Below, piece after piece: positions 1 through 11,600 of a stretch of 64,000 nt of DNA. Origin of the DNA: Gordius sp. MW1 (lineage: Eukaryota; Nematomorpha; Gordioida; Gordea; Gordiidae); the NCBI GenBank assembly GCA_964036665.1, contig OZ038533.1, positions 18,224,575-18,288,574 of the forward strand, read 5' to 3'. The notes under the pieces were generated by a model. The model ran no database searches. It was given only the letters and a program-made list of their open reading frames with translations, and was not told the origin of the DNA. The position numbers and the translations under genes were made by a program. Position 1 is the stretch's first letter; the number at the start of each line of letters is the position of its first letter.

Positions 1-570
1 CGGGATTCGAACCCACATTAGTAAAGGCATAGGCCTTTGTAGGGGCACAGGGACCCACATTAGTAAAGGCATAAGCTTTTGTAGGGGATAGGGACCCATA
101 TTAGTAGAGAACCTAATATACCCAATTCAAAGACAAAAATTATAAATGTTAACCCATTCAAAAACGAAAAACTAAAATTTCGATTTATACTTTGGCCAAT
201 GGTCATTTTTTTCATTGGTCAGTAGCCAGCAGACGACCAAAAAGCCATATTATCAATGGTATTAACAAGAAAATATATTAATTTAATTTAAAAAATAAAT
301 AAAAATTTTGCCCTCTCCGTGATTCGAACCCACATCAGTAGAGGCATAGACCTTAGTAGGGGCACAGAAACCCATATCAGTAGAGGCATAGGCCTTTGTA
401 GTAAAGGGTAATTATTAATGTTAACTTAATATACCCGTCAAAAACGAAAAAAATTTTTTTGATTTATTTGGCCAATGGTCATTTTTTTATTGGTCAGTAG
501 CCAGCGGACGGTCAAAAAGTCATATTATCAATGGTATTAACAAGAACAAAATATTAATTTAATTTAACCA
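1..570. repeat. Two tandem units of a 317-bp repeat with a tRNA-like box B
   Basis: The motif GATTCGAACCCACAT occurs at position 4 and again at 321. The following text (paired GTAAAGGCATAGGCCTTTGTAG-like segments, then a CCAATGG...CATTGG hairpin and an ATCAATGGTATTAACAAG block) is repeated with small changes. On the minus strand the start reads GTGGGTTCGAATCC, which fits an RNA polymerase III box B. I infer a tRNA-derived SINE-like repeat in tandem on the minus strand. No box A or full cloverleaf is visible, so it is not called a tRNA. Confidence 0.6.
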
Positions 571-593
571 GGTCACAAAGCTGGCGCCAATAA

Positions 594-690
594 CTTGGGG
601 TAACGGACGGACGGACGGACGGACGGACGGACAACGGACGGACGGACAACAAAAAACGAGCCCATAAATTGCACAGCAATTTAAAAAAAT
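594..690. repeat. ACGG microsatellite with conserved flank
   Basis: Roughly ten ACGG units, interrupted by two ACAACGG steps, lead into a stretch ending CATAAATTGCACAGCAATTT. A similar cassette (GGACGGACGGCC..., then GAGGTCATAAATTGCATTGCAA) lies at about 11825-11895 inside another element. The microsatellite is therefore probably the tail of a dispersed repeat. Confidence 0.6.
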
Positions 691-1654
691 AAAGGCTATC
701 ATTTTTCATCCTCAAATATGTAAAACCATAAAACTTTTAATAACATAATTGTTTCAACGTAATAAGTATAATCGGTCAAGGGGTGGGAAATAACGAAAAG
801 AAACATAAAAGATCATACGATTTACATACTGGCTTTCGTTTATTAATTAATGTAAATTATTTCTCTTTATATATGCCATCTACCAAAAGTGGCAAAATTA
901 TAAACAAATTTTAACTTATTTCTTTATAAAACCCCTGTTTATAAAGCACATACTTTAATTAAATTGATTAGCATTTTTAATATAAATTTTGAATCAATCA
1001 GCAAACATCATATTATTTTTTAAGGAAGCTGAACTTAATTACAAAAGAGGCTGTGTTACAATGTAATGTGAAATTCAATTAAAATATCAAAGAATAGAAT
1101 TGTGTTTTACGAAATGCTTCAAAATTAAAAAGATCGCCCTACATATAATGTGAGGGATAGTGTAATGGTACACATGATATAATGTATATATTTTAAAAAT
1201 TAGGAGATATAAAAGCATTAATACAAATAAAAATAATAGTCTAATTATCTATTTTTTTGAAATAAATCGCGTTTGTGGCTGATTTTGGTCATAATTCCAA
1301 ACGATTGTCAAAATTTTAATCATTGAACCCAATAAAATTTTTTACAAGAATTCAATAATTCAAACTAAATCATACAAGATAAAAACGCAATGAAAAATCA
1401 TAAAAATCTAATATAATATAAAACCTTCGAAATGGTCTCTAAAAAGTGGCCATGCGCGAATGATATCCATTTAACAATGGTGACAATTTTTTGGTTTAAT
1501 AACATAGAAATAGAATGTTTAAGAATAACTAATTAAACTCTTTAAAAGATGTTAAAGCCCAAAAGGTATTTTGTCGTTTTTCCGCCCCTCGGCAACAAAT
1601 TTAAGATCATTATTGTTAACAGAAACAGCGATACATTTAAAATAAGGTGCAACC
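691..1654. other. AT-rich non-coding sequence
   Basis: There is no open frame with recognisable content, no clear repeat and no terminal inverted repeats. Nothing further can be supported here. Confidence 0.6.
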
Positions 1655-1802
1655 CAGGCGCGTAGCCAGGATTTTCTCCGGGGGGGGGGAAATCCAAAAA
1701 ATTTTGTAACATTATTATTTCAACATCAAAAAAAAATAAACATTAAATATTTTTTTTCGGGGGGGAGAATTTCCCGTCCCCCCCCCGCTGGCTATGCCAC
1801 TG
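1655..1802. mobile_element. 148-bp hAT-type MITE
   Basis: The left end CAGGCGCGTAGCCAGG and the reverse complement of the right end, CAGTGGCATAGCCAGC, form imperfect inverted repeats. The element is flanked by the 8-bp duplication GTGCAACC (1647-1654 and 1803-1810). It holds runs of G and C separated by A/T-rich sequence. An 8-bp duplication is typical of hAT transposition. A longer related copy lies at 57974-58453. Confidence 0.85.
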
Positions 1803-1810
1803 GTGCAACC

Positions 1811-2696
1811 GATTGCTTCAGATAAATAAATAGTACTTGTAAAGTCGCATTAAATGTAATTTTTACCCCTCTAACAGCGATTTGATTAAATCTTAGGTCT
1901 TATTGTGTCACATAAATAAATTTGCTTCCAAAAAATTTAGAATATATCATAGAGGCTTAAAGCCGGCTAAGACTATTAAATTTAATCTAAAAGATTTTAA
2001 AATAGCTTTGATACTTTTTCCTAATGATTTGAGAAGCTTAAACAGTGCTATATTTGATATTTCTAGTACCAAGCCAGGCTTATTAATTTTACGTTTGTAA
2101 GCAAATACATACCCGCCCGTGGTCAAGGCTTGTAGGCTCGTCAGCGGGCCAACCTGCCCGTGCAGATCTCTATTAGACTTTTAGATTATGAAAAGATTAA
2201 AAATTTGTAGATCGAATTGGTATTTATAATTAGGGCCGGGCAGTTAGGCGGGCGGGCTCGGGAGGGAATTATAATTATAAAATCAGATCAGACCGAGTTT
2301 TGACAGAACAATTTAAACCACGACTTTTTGGAGTTTTTTGATAACTGTAACTATGACAGGATTTTCTACGGTGGCGCATCTGCCACAGGTGGGTCTTGTA
2401 TTTTAATTTTAACTTACCGTAAACTTGTATCGTCTAATGATTGTTGTTACATTTCTAATTAGATAGATCACTTTGTGACTCCTGATATTTCCTCGTCTAT
2501 GTGATGTGATGTGAAGTTTATGAAGTTTGTTGGACGATAACCGCCGCGTTGCTAAATTTTGTCATGTCTGAAAACTATAAGCCCCCGTCTCGTTACTGGT
2601 TGCTTACCCCTCTTGCTTTAGTCTTAAATAACACTAATAGCATGTAATATGTCTAAATTATTACAATTTGCACTGTACATACTCTTTAAACTTCAT
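1811..2696. other. Non-coding, with a GC-rich element scrap
   Basis: A short open frame at 1903-2100 has no recognisable content. At 2225-2310 there is a GGGCCGGGC-rich scrap followed by AAATCAGATCAGACCGAG, resembling the GC-rich sequence at 5585-5710 and 57725-57860, so it is a degraded piece of the same repeat group. The rest is unremarkable. Confidence 0.5.
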
Positions 2697-3063
2697 TAAT
2701 CCATACATAAACACCAACCCTTCAAGCTCGATCGTTTACCGACTTTGCAATAGCTTAGGGCTTTTGACACATGTGGACCACTCTTCAAAATTTCTTAGTG
2801 GACGTCGTTGTAAACTTGTACTTTCTATGATGCGTTCCCCTTGGTAGTATAGGAGACGTTGGGCTTTTCTCTCCCCCATTAGTTAAGGTTTTTGATTATC
2901 AAATTTTAAATATCGCACAATCTTGACATAGTTTTTGATAAATAAGTATGAAAACAACCAGAGAAATTCCATAATTGCTTTTTTATTAATAGTTTCCAGG
3001 CAGAATCCTTTTGTTCACTTGATCTTCTTTCCCAATATGACTAGTTTTTTAAATTAGCTGCAG

Positions 3064-3711
3064 CTAAAGCCCTGCAAAATAAATTTCTTTCGCCCGAGCC
3101 CGTCCCGAGCCCGACTTCTCAATTTTTATTTTGCCCGAGCCCGGCCCGAGACCGAAAGATTTTTTTTATTTTGGGCCCGACCCGACCCCGACCCGATTTT
3201 TCAAATAAAATTTTTGAAAAATTTATTTTTGAAAATTATTTCACCATCTAAATATAAAATGCATTATATTGTTAATACTTGTAGTTTACAACTAGGATAA
3301 GTTTGAAATAAAAATTTTTTCACTCGTTACAATTCGATTAATCATTTAGAGCTGAAAATTTAACTTAATAAAAGATATTCTTAACAGTTTAAACAATATA
3401 AAACTCCTTTTGAAATATTTACTTATCTTATTTCTAAAGTTGTAACAGCTACTATAAATCTATTTAAATACTAGAATAAGATTTGCAATTCAGGTCAGTT
3501 ATATTATAATAGACAAAAGGAAAAAGCTGAAGTTTGGAAGCTATATAATGTACGCTGTGCGAAAAATAATTATTTAATATCGAGTATTATTTAAATCCTA
3601 TTTTATAAAAGACGAGGCCGGATTATATTATACACTGCCCGAGCCCGGCCCAATACCCGATCGGGCCGGGCTCGGGCCGGGTCGGGCTTCGGGGGGCCCG
3701 TGCAGGGCTCT
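3064..3711. mobile_element. GC-rich-ended hAT MITE (648 bp)
   Basis: The ends read CTAAAGCCCTGCA and, in reverse complement, AGAGCCCTGCACGGGCCC. They are flanked by an 8-bp duplication AGCTGCAG / AGCTGCGG (3056-3063 and 3712-3719, one mismatch). Subterminal CCCGAGCCCGGCCCG runs surround an AT-rich core. No transposase is encoded. It interrupts the Gypsy C mosaic and is absent from the homologous place near 27470, so it came after the segmental duplication. Confidence 0.85.
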
Positions 3712-4475
3712 AGCTGCGGCACAGTTAAATCAAAAGGGTACGACTATAAATAATTCTTTGTAACTGAAAATCGTAAGACATCGGCTTCTAATTTCGACTA
3801 TCAATAGTTGTATATATTCATTAAACTTTTTTAACCTATAGACCAAACGCTTTCCGTTTAATCGTTCAATATTGGCTCACACTTTTGCTTAACGCTCTTG
3901 AAGCAATGCAACCACCCATTTCTCCACTGGCGCTCGTTGTTGTAGGAAAAGAAAAGCCCCTAGCCCTTTACCGAAAACATCTACGACCAGGCCGGTCTCC
4001 CAATTTCGATTAAAGTAGGCTAGCACGGGAACCTTGGTAAGTTCGGACTTTTGGCGCCACCTGCTTGTTGGACTCTACCCCAATAGAAAGCCACGTTCTT
4101 TTCCATTAGTTTCTGAGCATCCTGATTTGGAGTACATTTTAATGAACTTTGAATAATATAATGTTAACCCACTATGATTCAATTGATTTTTATCTACCTT
4201 TTCCATTCCGTTTCTAGTTAGACTTTATTACTGTTTGAATCCCTTTGTTGATGATTAAATATCTCAAAAATGTGACTTCCTTATCCCACAAGACTTTCTT
4301 GGTTATGTTTGGCACAAACGTCCACCTTTGTAAAGTTTATACACCTTGAGTAGCCGCTCGTTGTGGACTTCTTCGGTTTCACTCTCAATCAGTATATCGT
4401 CTATCTATACTGCCACTCTATCCATCGCTCTTAATATTTGTTCCATTGTTTTTTGAAAAATAACTGCGGCGCAAT

Positions 4476-4739
4476 TTAAGCAGATAGGCACACGGTTAAC
4501 TTCAAACAAACCTTGTGAATGGATATCTTCAATCGTTGGCTTGTCTCTGGTCTAAGCTCAAGCTGCAAGTAAGCTTTGCCCAAGTCCAATTTAAAGAAAA
4601 AACATGGGTTATTCATTTTATTTAACAAATTAACGATTTTGGGCAGAGTATACATCAATCCTTGTGCATATTCATTTATGGTAAGCCGATAATCAATCCA
4701 TAAACATAGTATCCCATCGCTTATCTTTACGGGTACCAC
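4476..4739 (-). pseudogene. Gypsy C reverse transcriptase fragment
   Basis: The minus-strand frame contains VPVKISDG, then DYRLTINEYAQG, then KLDLGKAYLQLEL, and matches the plus-strand RT of Gypsy C at 21600-21830 (DYRFTINKYAQG, KLDLTKAYLQLEL). These are the early RT motifs just before the catalytic YxDD, which is not present in the fragment. The frame is cut at both ends and its neighbours are non-coding, so it is a relic. Confidence 0.85.
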
Positions 4740-5007
4740 CGGGCTGGCCCACCTTGAAAATCGATTGAATTCTCATAGGTTCGACAAGAGTTTGGAGAGA
4801 CGATATATTGGTACGTAAATAGACTCAAGGTCTCAGATTAATTAAATAACCCATAAATGTAATTGCTAATTACATATGTATGACATATATACGTAATCAT
4901 CTTTCGTATACTTTTAAGAATGACTAACAAGATCTAATGACATTTAATACTTGCCAGTGTCCAAAAAAATTAATTTGATAAAATTTTGGGTTAGGCCCCC
5001 CTAATTG

Positions 5008-5248
5008 CAACTTAGGAGGCGAAGAACTGCGAAACAGAATGGCAGACCAATCAGTTATAGGATTAAGCAATAGAGTTTTTACTGGCAAGACTGTTATTCG
5101 AAAACGACATCAAATGGGACCGCTTACGAGAGCTGGCAATAGTGCCCGAGACGATAGATGGCGGACCAAGCTCGTTGCGAGACGTGTTCGAAGAGGCGTT
5201 GAGGGTAGAGTCGAGACAAAAAGCATGGCCTGGGCCGGTGAAGTGTGA
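5008..5248 (+). pseudogene. Gypsy C gag C-terminal fragment
   Basis: The frame (LRNRMADQSVIGLSNR..., ending in an arginine-rich stretch and SMAWAGE) aligns with 20748-20970 of Gypsy C (LQNRIVDQFIIGLRDR..., RSVAWAGP) and with the more decayed copy at 44787-45010. A related stretch, ACGTAAATAGACTCAAGG at about 4815, places the gag start of this piece further left. It is non-functional. Confidence 0.75.
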
Positions 5249-5284
5249 ACAAAATAAGCCAGTAATACATGTATATGAGTTATA

Positions 5285-8200
5285 ATTTGCTTTAAGAGAC
5301 AAGCGCTCTATTTTATTTGCAACAATTTACTAAATCACATGCAATAAAAAGCGTGTTGATTGTCTAAGGTTATTTTTGTAAAAAGCATTCAGGAATACCA
5401 TGAACGTGTTTATTATGGATATTACACACAATCACTATATTTATCTGTGGGCCGGGTTCAATGATATCTTTAAATAATGTAGTATGTGGTTTTCGTGTAT
5501 TGTCACTTTTTTATGTGATTGTATCAGAGTTGTTAATTACAAAAATAACGACATTAATTCTAATAAATTTAAATAAAACATCAGTTTGGGTCGGGATGTT
5601 CGGTCAGCTCTAAAAATTCGGGCATGGTCGGTAAGGCACTGACACGGGTTCGGGCGGGCCCGGAAGGTCAGCTTAGTTAAATCGGACCGAGCCAGGTTGG
5701 GGCAAAACATTTTTACAAATCTGGTTTATTTTCATATATATATTATAAAATACCATGGTATAATGCACTCACTAACACTATACATATATAATCATATTTT
5801 TTAGATGAATGTTGCCTCGTATCTACATATTTCTCCCTAATTATTATTTTTGAATCAAAGGTAATAAAACCATTCTCATAAAACTATATGAACGAGTTGA
5901 AGATTATATTTAAGTTAATTATAAAAATAATTTGTTTCAATTTATTAAGAAGTTTGGATTAAGACAACTAAGCTCGCAATCTATTTTAAAAACTATGTCA
6001 AACTAAATAAGCAGATTTTTGTATAATTTTAGGTATTAAAACTTATATTAGCACTTTACACGATTATTTAACACACGTTACGATGTTGGACCCAATATTA
6101 AAATCTTAAAAGTTTGTATCAGGGATTCATAAATATAAAATATTTTTTTAAATCTTTTGGCAGGGCAATTTGCCTATTTTTTAGCTTTTTTAATGGATAC
6201 TCTCATTCGTTTAAAATATATAACTTTTTTGTCTTTTTATTCAGAAATTCACTCAAATAAAATTGTGGTCTACCAAAACTCACTTACAATTATGTAAAAG
6301 TAATTATTTTTATATATTAAATTATTCCCTGAAATTTCTATCTGCTATATTGGTTGCAAGGCAGATTGGTGCCTAACTTTTTTAATTTGATATTTAACAT
6401 TCCACCTTTTTAAATCTTAAACATTGACATCTGGGAAAATAGTTTTTATAAAATGTATTATTTTACTCTATCTATAACTAAGTTTGAATTCATACAGATT
6501 AAATTTAATTTCATATTGATAAACGGTAGTCTGAGCTATAACCCTTTGATTAAAATTTGAAGTTTTCTGATCGACAATTGCTCTATTTTTTAAAAAGAAA
6601 AGAGTCATTTGAACAATTAAATTTATTGAAAAAATGATAATAAGTTAATTATTTTAATTTTAAGGTAAATGAACATTAACGCACGCATAGTATGATCGCC
6701 TTTATAAAAAAAAATATGCCATTTTATTCACAAATTCTATATAAGTATGATACTTTATAAACATTTTAACACAACTTGCACTTAAATCCATGATAGTGTG
6801 GTTTGTTCTTTAGAACAAATGATTTCCAGTTCATCTATTTTTCTCTTAGGAAAGAACTTAGTTCCAGATTTCTATTTTAGTTTCTTTAAAATAAGTTTTC
6901 AGCATTTATTAAATCAAATTGTTTATTGTCCCAATTTTGTAAAATACATCTCTAAAAAATTACTGTATGACAATATATTATGTATTACACTATTATTTAG
7001 CACTTTAATCTCCAGATTTTTACTTGAACTTTAGCTGGTCATGGGAATAACAACGTTATGTACAATAAAATTTGTATAAAAAATAGAAATAAATGAAAGG
7101 CTTTGTCATAACAATCACAAAGTTGTAGTTTTCTTTTTATTTTCTAACAAAATTTACATTAGTGTTATAAAAAGACTCGAGTTTTGTTTATCCGACCTTT
7201 CACTTTAGTCGACTAAGCATAACAATCAGGTTTTTTGGTCTAATTTTTTTAGTCAACCTCTAGTCTTAGTGGAAATTCGAAAAACAGACCAGAGTTGATC
7301 GTTAGTCTAAGTTCAACAAGGTCGACCAAACAAAAGCTCACAAATTTCTGAAAGAAAGAATAGGAATTTTGATGGACTACTAGGATATAAAAAATATTTC
7401 CAATGTATACCATTTTTTATTTTCCCAGACAACCTGAAGGTTAGATGAAGAGTAACTGCCACAAAAGTCTCCTAGTCATGAAGATCTGCAAATGATAACT
7501 TGTTCAACATAAAACACATATATTTTAGCTTTTTATAAAATTTGTTAATTTTTAGAATTAATACATAAATGTTAAGGCTAAGATATTTGCCCTTTCTTTG
7601 TAGTATATTATTATGAAAATGCTATAGTTCAGTTCCTTTTTCACAATTAGCTATTAGAAATTCCACTTTCGGCAAGGATTGAGAGGTCTGGAGGGACGCG
7701 TCTGTCCCTAATTTTCTTCCAAAAATTATTTTCGGATTCTAAACCAGATTTTTAGATATTAGCATACCTGCTCTCTGAAATTAAGGGTTTTAGTTTTAGA
7801 AAATTTTAAAAATCCTGTTTTAATTGCTCTCGACCTAACATTTATATAATTAAAGGTTTTTATTGATTAATTCATTTATCAATTTATAAAATAATATCAT
7901 ACACGACCATCAATTCATCCCCCAATTATTAAGGGAAAAAACGTTGCCTTGCCTCTATCTCATATTACGTCGTTTTTTTGACGCCTATATAAAATATATA
8001 ATATCCAATCCAATTAATATAAATTACATTTAAAACAGCAAGAAAGTGCAAAAATTAATATTTAAAAGGGATTCGCAATCAAGTATTTAAGAATATTACA
8101 TTAAATACAATAAAGCATCATGAATTTTATCTGTCGTTTTAGTGTGGTTTGATTTCAATGTGTTTATGCTACATTAACAAAAACTTAAAGCAAAGAGATC

Positions 8201-8548
8201 AAATAGAATTAAGAATATTGTTATTAATTAATTATTTGTACAACGTTATGTTTATATCATTTAAATGCGGTTATTAACCTTTCGAAATACGTGCCCAAAT
8301 CCTGTCAAGGATATTTGAAAGTTAAAATAATTTGTTTTCGATTTTGCAAAACTAATTTGGCAAACGTTCAAAGAGCTAATTTACCTTTACACTGCCAAAA
8401 TTCACAAAATATTTTTAATCCTAACAAAATTTATTAATTTTAATTAAACTTTTTGCGAATAATAGCCAAAAATCAGCGGAAATGTACTTTATTTAGAGAG
8501 GCTATGAACTTTTAAATATTTGGGGGATCTTATAAACAAATGATCGCA
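5285..8548. other. Non-coding flank of microexon gene 1
   Basis: No host coding sequence is recognisable. A GC-rich scrap (TCGGGATGTTCGGTCAGCTC) lies at 5589-5710, and a foldback repeat at 7171-7335. The whole stretch is shared with copy 2 (57373-62600), where a MITE and a Helitron interrupt it. Short open frames such as 6798-7034 are AT-rich and unconserved in the second copy. Confidence 0.65.
7171..7335. repeat. Foldback repeat, about 165 bp
   Basis: The left arm (AGTTTTGTTTATCCGACC) and the right arm (AAGGTCGACCAAACAAAA) are imperfect inverted repeats with several GTCGACT-like steps between them. The same structure sits at about 61290-61450 in copy 2, so it predates the duplication. It could be an old MITE; no target duplication is clear. 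Confidence 0.5.
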
Positions 8549-8549
8549 C

Positions 8550-8558
8550 TATAAAAAG
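8550..8558 (+). promoter_or_regulatory. Candidate TATA box of microexon gene 1
   Basis: TATAAAAAG lies 99 bp upstream of the start codon, a plausible distance for a short 5' untranslated region. The homologous stretch of copy 2 (about 62615-62640) has a small deletion that removes it. TATAAAC at about 8531 is present in both copies and is an alternative. Confidence 0.45.
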
Positions 8559-8648
8559 ACAAACTAAGTTATTTATTCTACAATTTAATTCATTCGCAAT
8601 TATAAAACACTTGCTTAAAATACCGAAGGCTCTAATTTAATTTTTACA

Positions 8649-11600
8649 ATGAAGCTTTTCAGCATTATTTTAAGTACCTTGTTCCTAGCAACTGTCCTAT
8701 CTGGTAAATTTTAAGTTTAATATGTACGTATAATATCAATGCAAAACCTTTTAGCTCCCACAGCTGGTAATTTAATAATAAATACATCTTAAAAATTGGG
8801 GCAATATTGTTATTTAACTGTGTTTTTTTTCAAATTTTTATAGATCGTGAGGTTGAAGTAGTTACCCAAGCAGGTAAGCTTTTTTCCATACAATTTAATA
8901 TTTTCACTTTGTGAAATAGAAAATGTGTCTCATATTGTGACAAGTAAAAATTCTTTGTTTTAAGTTTTACTATAGTAAATTGAGCAAATATGAAATCTAT
9001 ATTTTTTTATCAATTAGCGCCCAAATCTGCAGCCGCTGGTGAGCGAATATAAATAGAATTTTTGGCTTAATTGTACCGCATAATATAAGTTTTTCACCTA
9101 TACATTTTTTGTTTTATACAACGCTGTCATTAATATAATTTATCCCCTAAATTGACAACATTCAAAATGATCAACCAGCTCCTGGTAAAAATTTTTTATA
9201 AACATTTCAACTGTTATTTAAATAAAATTGCATTTGATGTGCAAAAAATATGTCTTATTCGTTTATTTTTGAAAGAACATAATGTTTCAGGCAATTTAAA
9301 CTATATATCTATAATTTTTAATATACAATAATATTAATTATTGACGATTTAAAGCAAATTTAGTAAATGTCACTACAGAAGGTAAACTTTTATTAAAATT
9401 GTTTTTAAAAAAGGATACAAAATTATGTTATTTATTTCTAGTTTCAGAAATTCAAAACCAAACTAAATCTATTATATTTTTTCATTATTTTTTTAAAGCT
9501 GACAACGCATCTGGGGGTATAATAATTCTTACCTTCCGATTTGATTGTCAAAATTTTAAAACTTTATTATTTGGAACACTTCAAAATGAATAACATTGTT
9601 TTATAGTCACTCATGAGGAGGGTAAATAATATATAATAAATATTACAGATATTTGTGATTAATTAAATTACATTTGAATAAATAGCTAATGTTATAAGTA
9701 TTATTGACGCTTGAAATTTAAATCCATTTGACAATTAAAAATATTGAATTACAACGTTTTTTTTAATTCTAACTCCAAATACACATCATTAAGGTTTTGG
9801 CTGATTATAATCTTGTTTGAATATATTGAAAATACTAAAAAAAAAATTTATTATTTGTTGTTTCATTAATTAATTTTTATTAGGAGTTGATTGGGAAAAT
9901 ATAATTGCAGTAATACAGGATAATGAGGAATTCACACTTGTAGGTATACTAGGTCACATATATAACCTGTTATTGAATAGAAAAAGATTTAAATAGTTAC
10001 TAATTGTTCGCTTTGTTTTTAAATATCAGTTAATGACACTACCACAAGTATGTTAAAATTTTAAAAACAATTTAATTTTTTAAAAAAAATTTATTCGAAC
10101 ATCAAACAGCTGCATCGGAAGGTATTACATTTAAAAAATAAAATTGATTTATTTAAAAAACCCAATATCTTGTATAGAAGTCTAACACGATGAACCAGCT
10201 ATACCATAATATTTATAATTTTCAGTTAATTCAGCCACAAGTAATTTACATTATGTATTTAAAAATTACTAATAAATGTATTGATCACTCGTTATTTATA
10301 TCGAACGATATCTCCTAGCACCTGCTCCAACCACTTCAGAAGGTAAACATTCTTCCTTACATACCTCGAAAGCCTTATTGTTAAATAATATCTAAAATGC
10401 AAAAAATAATGTAACTTATTATAGAGCTTCAAAATGACGAACCAGCTGCCAATGCCACAGCTCACGCACACTGTATGAGAATTTTGCATTTAGTTGTATT
10501 AATATTTAATAAATATATAAATTTATCACAAATTAGCTTTATATTAATGTTATGTTTAGCTAACGACACTGACGGTATGATGTTCCCTTACAATATATTT
10601 AGAGTTTAATTTATAATTTAAGGCTTAAAATATTGGGATAAACATTCTTTGATTAAATGTTATAAATTTAGAGGACCAAACAATCGCTTTATTGACAGCT
10701 TTATCACCCATCTATAGTAAATTAATAACATTTTTTGTTTCTCTTTAATAATTAAGTCATTGAGACAACTAAACGTTAGTATAAATTTAAATTTATAAAA
10801 ATATGCCTTCCTATATTTTTAAATATATTTAATTATTTTAGTCGTGCCTGAGGAGGAAAGTATAAACATAAATAAGCTTTCAAATATGATCACCTTTACA
10901 TGTTTATTTACAGTTATTTATTCCTAGATACAAAATAAAAGATCATAAAATTATACAAATATAGCTTAATTTAATAATATAAATTAAACTTAACGCATCA
11001 TCTAGGACCACAGAATGATCATGCCAATGATGATACTACTACCAGAGAGCAACGGGCCTGCTTATGTGAGTCGGCCCGCCCGTAATAAAAATTTAAAAGG
11101 CAGGCCCGGGCCCGTCAAAATATTAAATTATAAGCCCGAGCCCGGCCCGCTAATTTTATACAAAGCCCGAGCCCGGCCCGGGCCGTTAAAATATTTTTGT
11201 TTTTTTGTCTAATTTTTTACCGATATGGCATAATATATATGTGTTAAATATGTTAATAAAAATATTGTAGAAATAATAAATTATTAATTCCCGATCAGAC
11301 GAGATCTTCTATCTTTTAAGAGGCGACCTACATGAAAAAAATTCTTTAACAAGTGTTACTTCGGGATATGTTTAAATAAAGTTACATGGCTTCTTTGCTT
11401 TTCCACCATTTTAAATTTTTAGGTTATTGATAAAATAAAATAACAGTGATATTTTACAAAAGTAACTTGAAGAAATAAATCTTAAAATTTGTTTTTAAAT
11501 TTGTTAATGAGTATATATATAAAAAGCAAAGGTTATCATTAATTTGGAGGGAATTATTTAGCCAGTTTCGCAATTATCCGATATATAGCAATAACCTAGA

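Larger units (their letters stand above)
2697..5284. mobile_element. Decayed Gypsy C mosaic, copy 1
   Basis: The left part (to about 4795) is minus-strand pol of the Gypsy family best seen at 20418-23662. The right part (about 4800-5250) is plus-strand gag of the same family. The opposed orientation shows that two pieces were joined, or that one was inverted. The same arrangement recurs at 27057-30258 plus 44449-45047, so the rearrangement predates the segmental duplication. There are no LTRs and no intact frame. Confidence 0.75.
2697..9730. repeat. Segmental duplication, copy 1
   Basis: The sequence from ATCCATACAT at 2697 through the Gypsy C mosaic, the flank and the first exons of the microexon gene is collinear with 27057-64000 once the later insertions there are removed. 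Matching landmarks are the gag scrap (5008 / 44787), ACAAGCGCTCTATTTT (5300 / 57384), GTTGCCTCGTATCT (5811 / 57960), the foldback repeat (7171 / 61290) and the signal-peptide exon (8649 / 62697). The right limit is not visible because copy 2 leaves the window. Confidence 0.9.

Noticed and set aside
1..20. tRNA gene suggested by GATTCGAACC
   Set aside because: Only a box-B-like T-arm is present; there is no acceptor stem, anticodon arm or box A, and the unit repeats every 317 bp.
594..660. CRISPR-like array from the ACGG repeats
   Set aside because: It is a simple tetranucleotide microsatellite without spacers, in a eukaryotic sequence.
1903..2100. 65-codon open frame
   Set aside because: It is AT-rich with lysine/isoleucine bias, without a motif, splice context or second copy.
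9399..9593. Open frame of 64 codons over the microexon gene
   Set aside because: It arises because a deletion fused the damaged exon at 9442 to the intron before exon 9499. The phase is right, so intron retention is conceivable, but the added residues are Phe/Tyr-rich and intron-like, and copy 2 splices this region into two exons.
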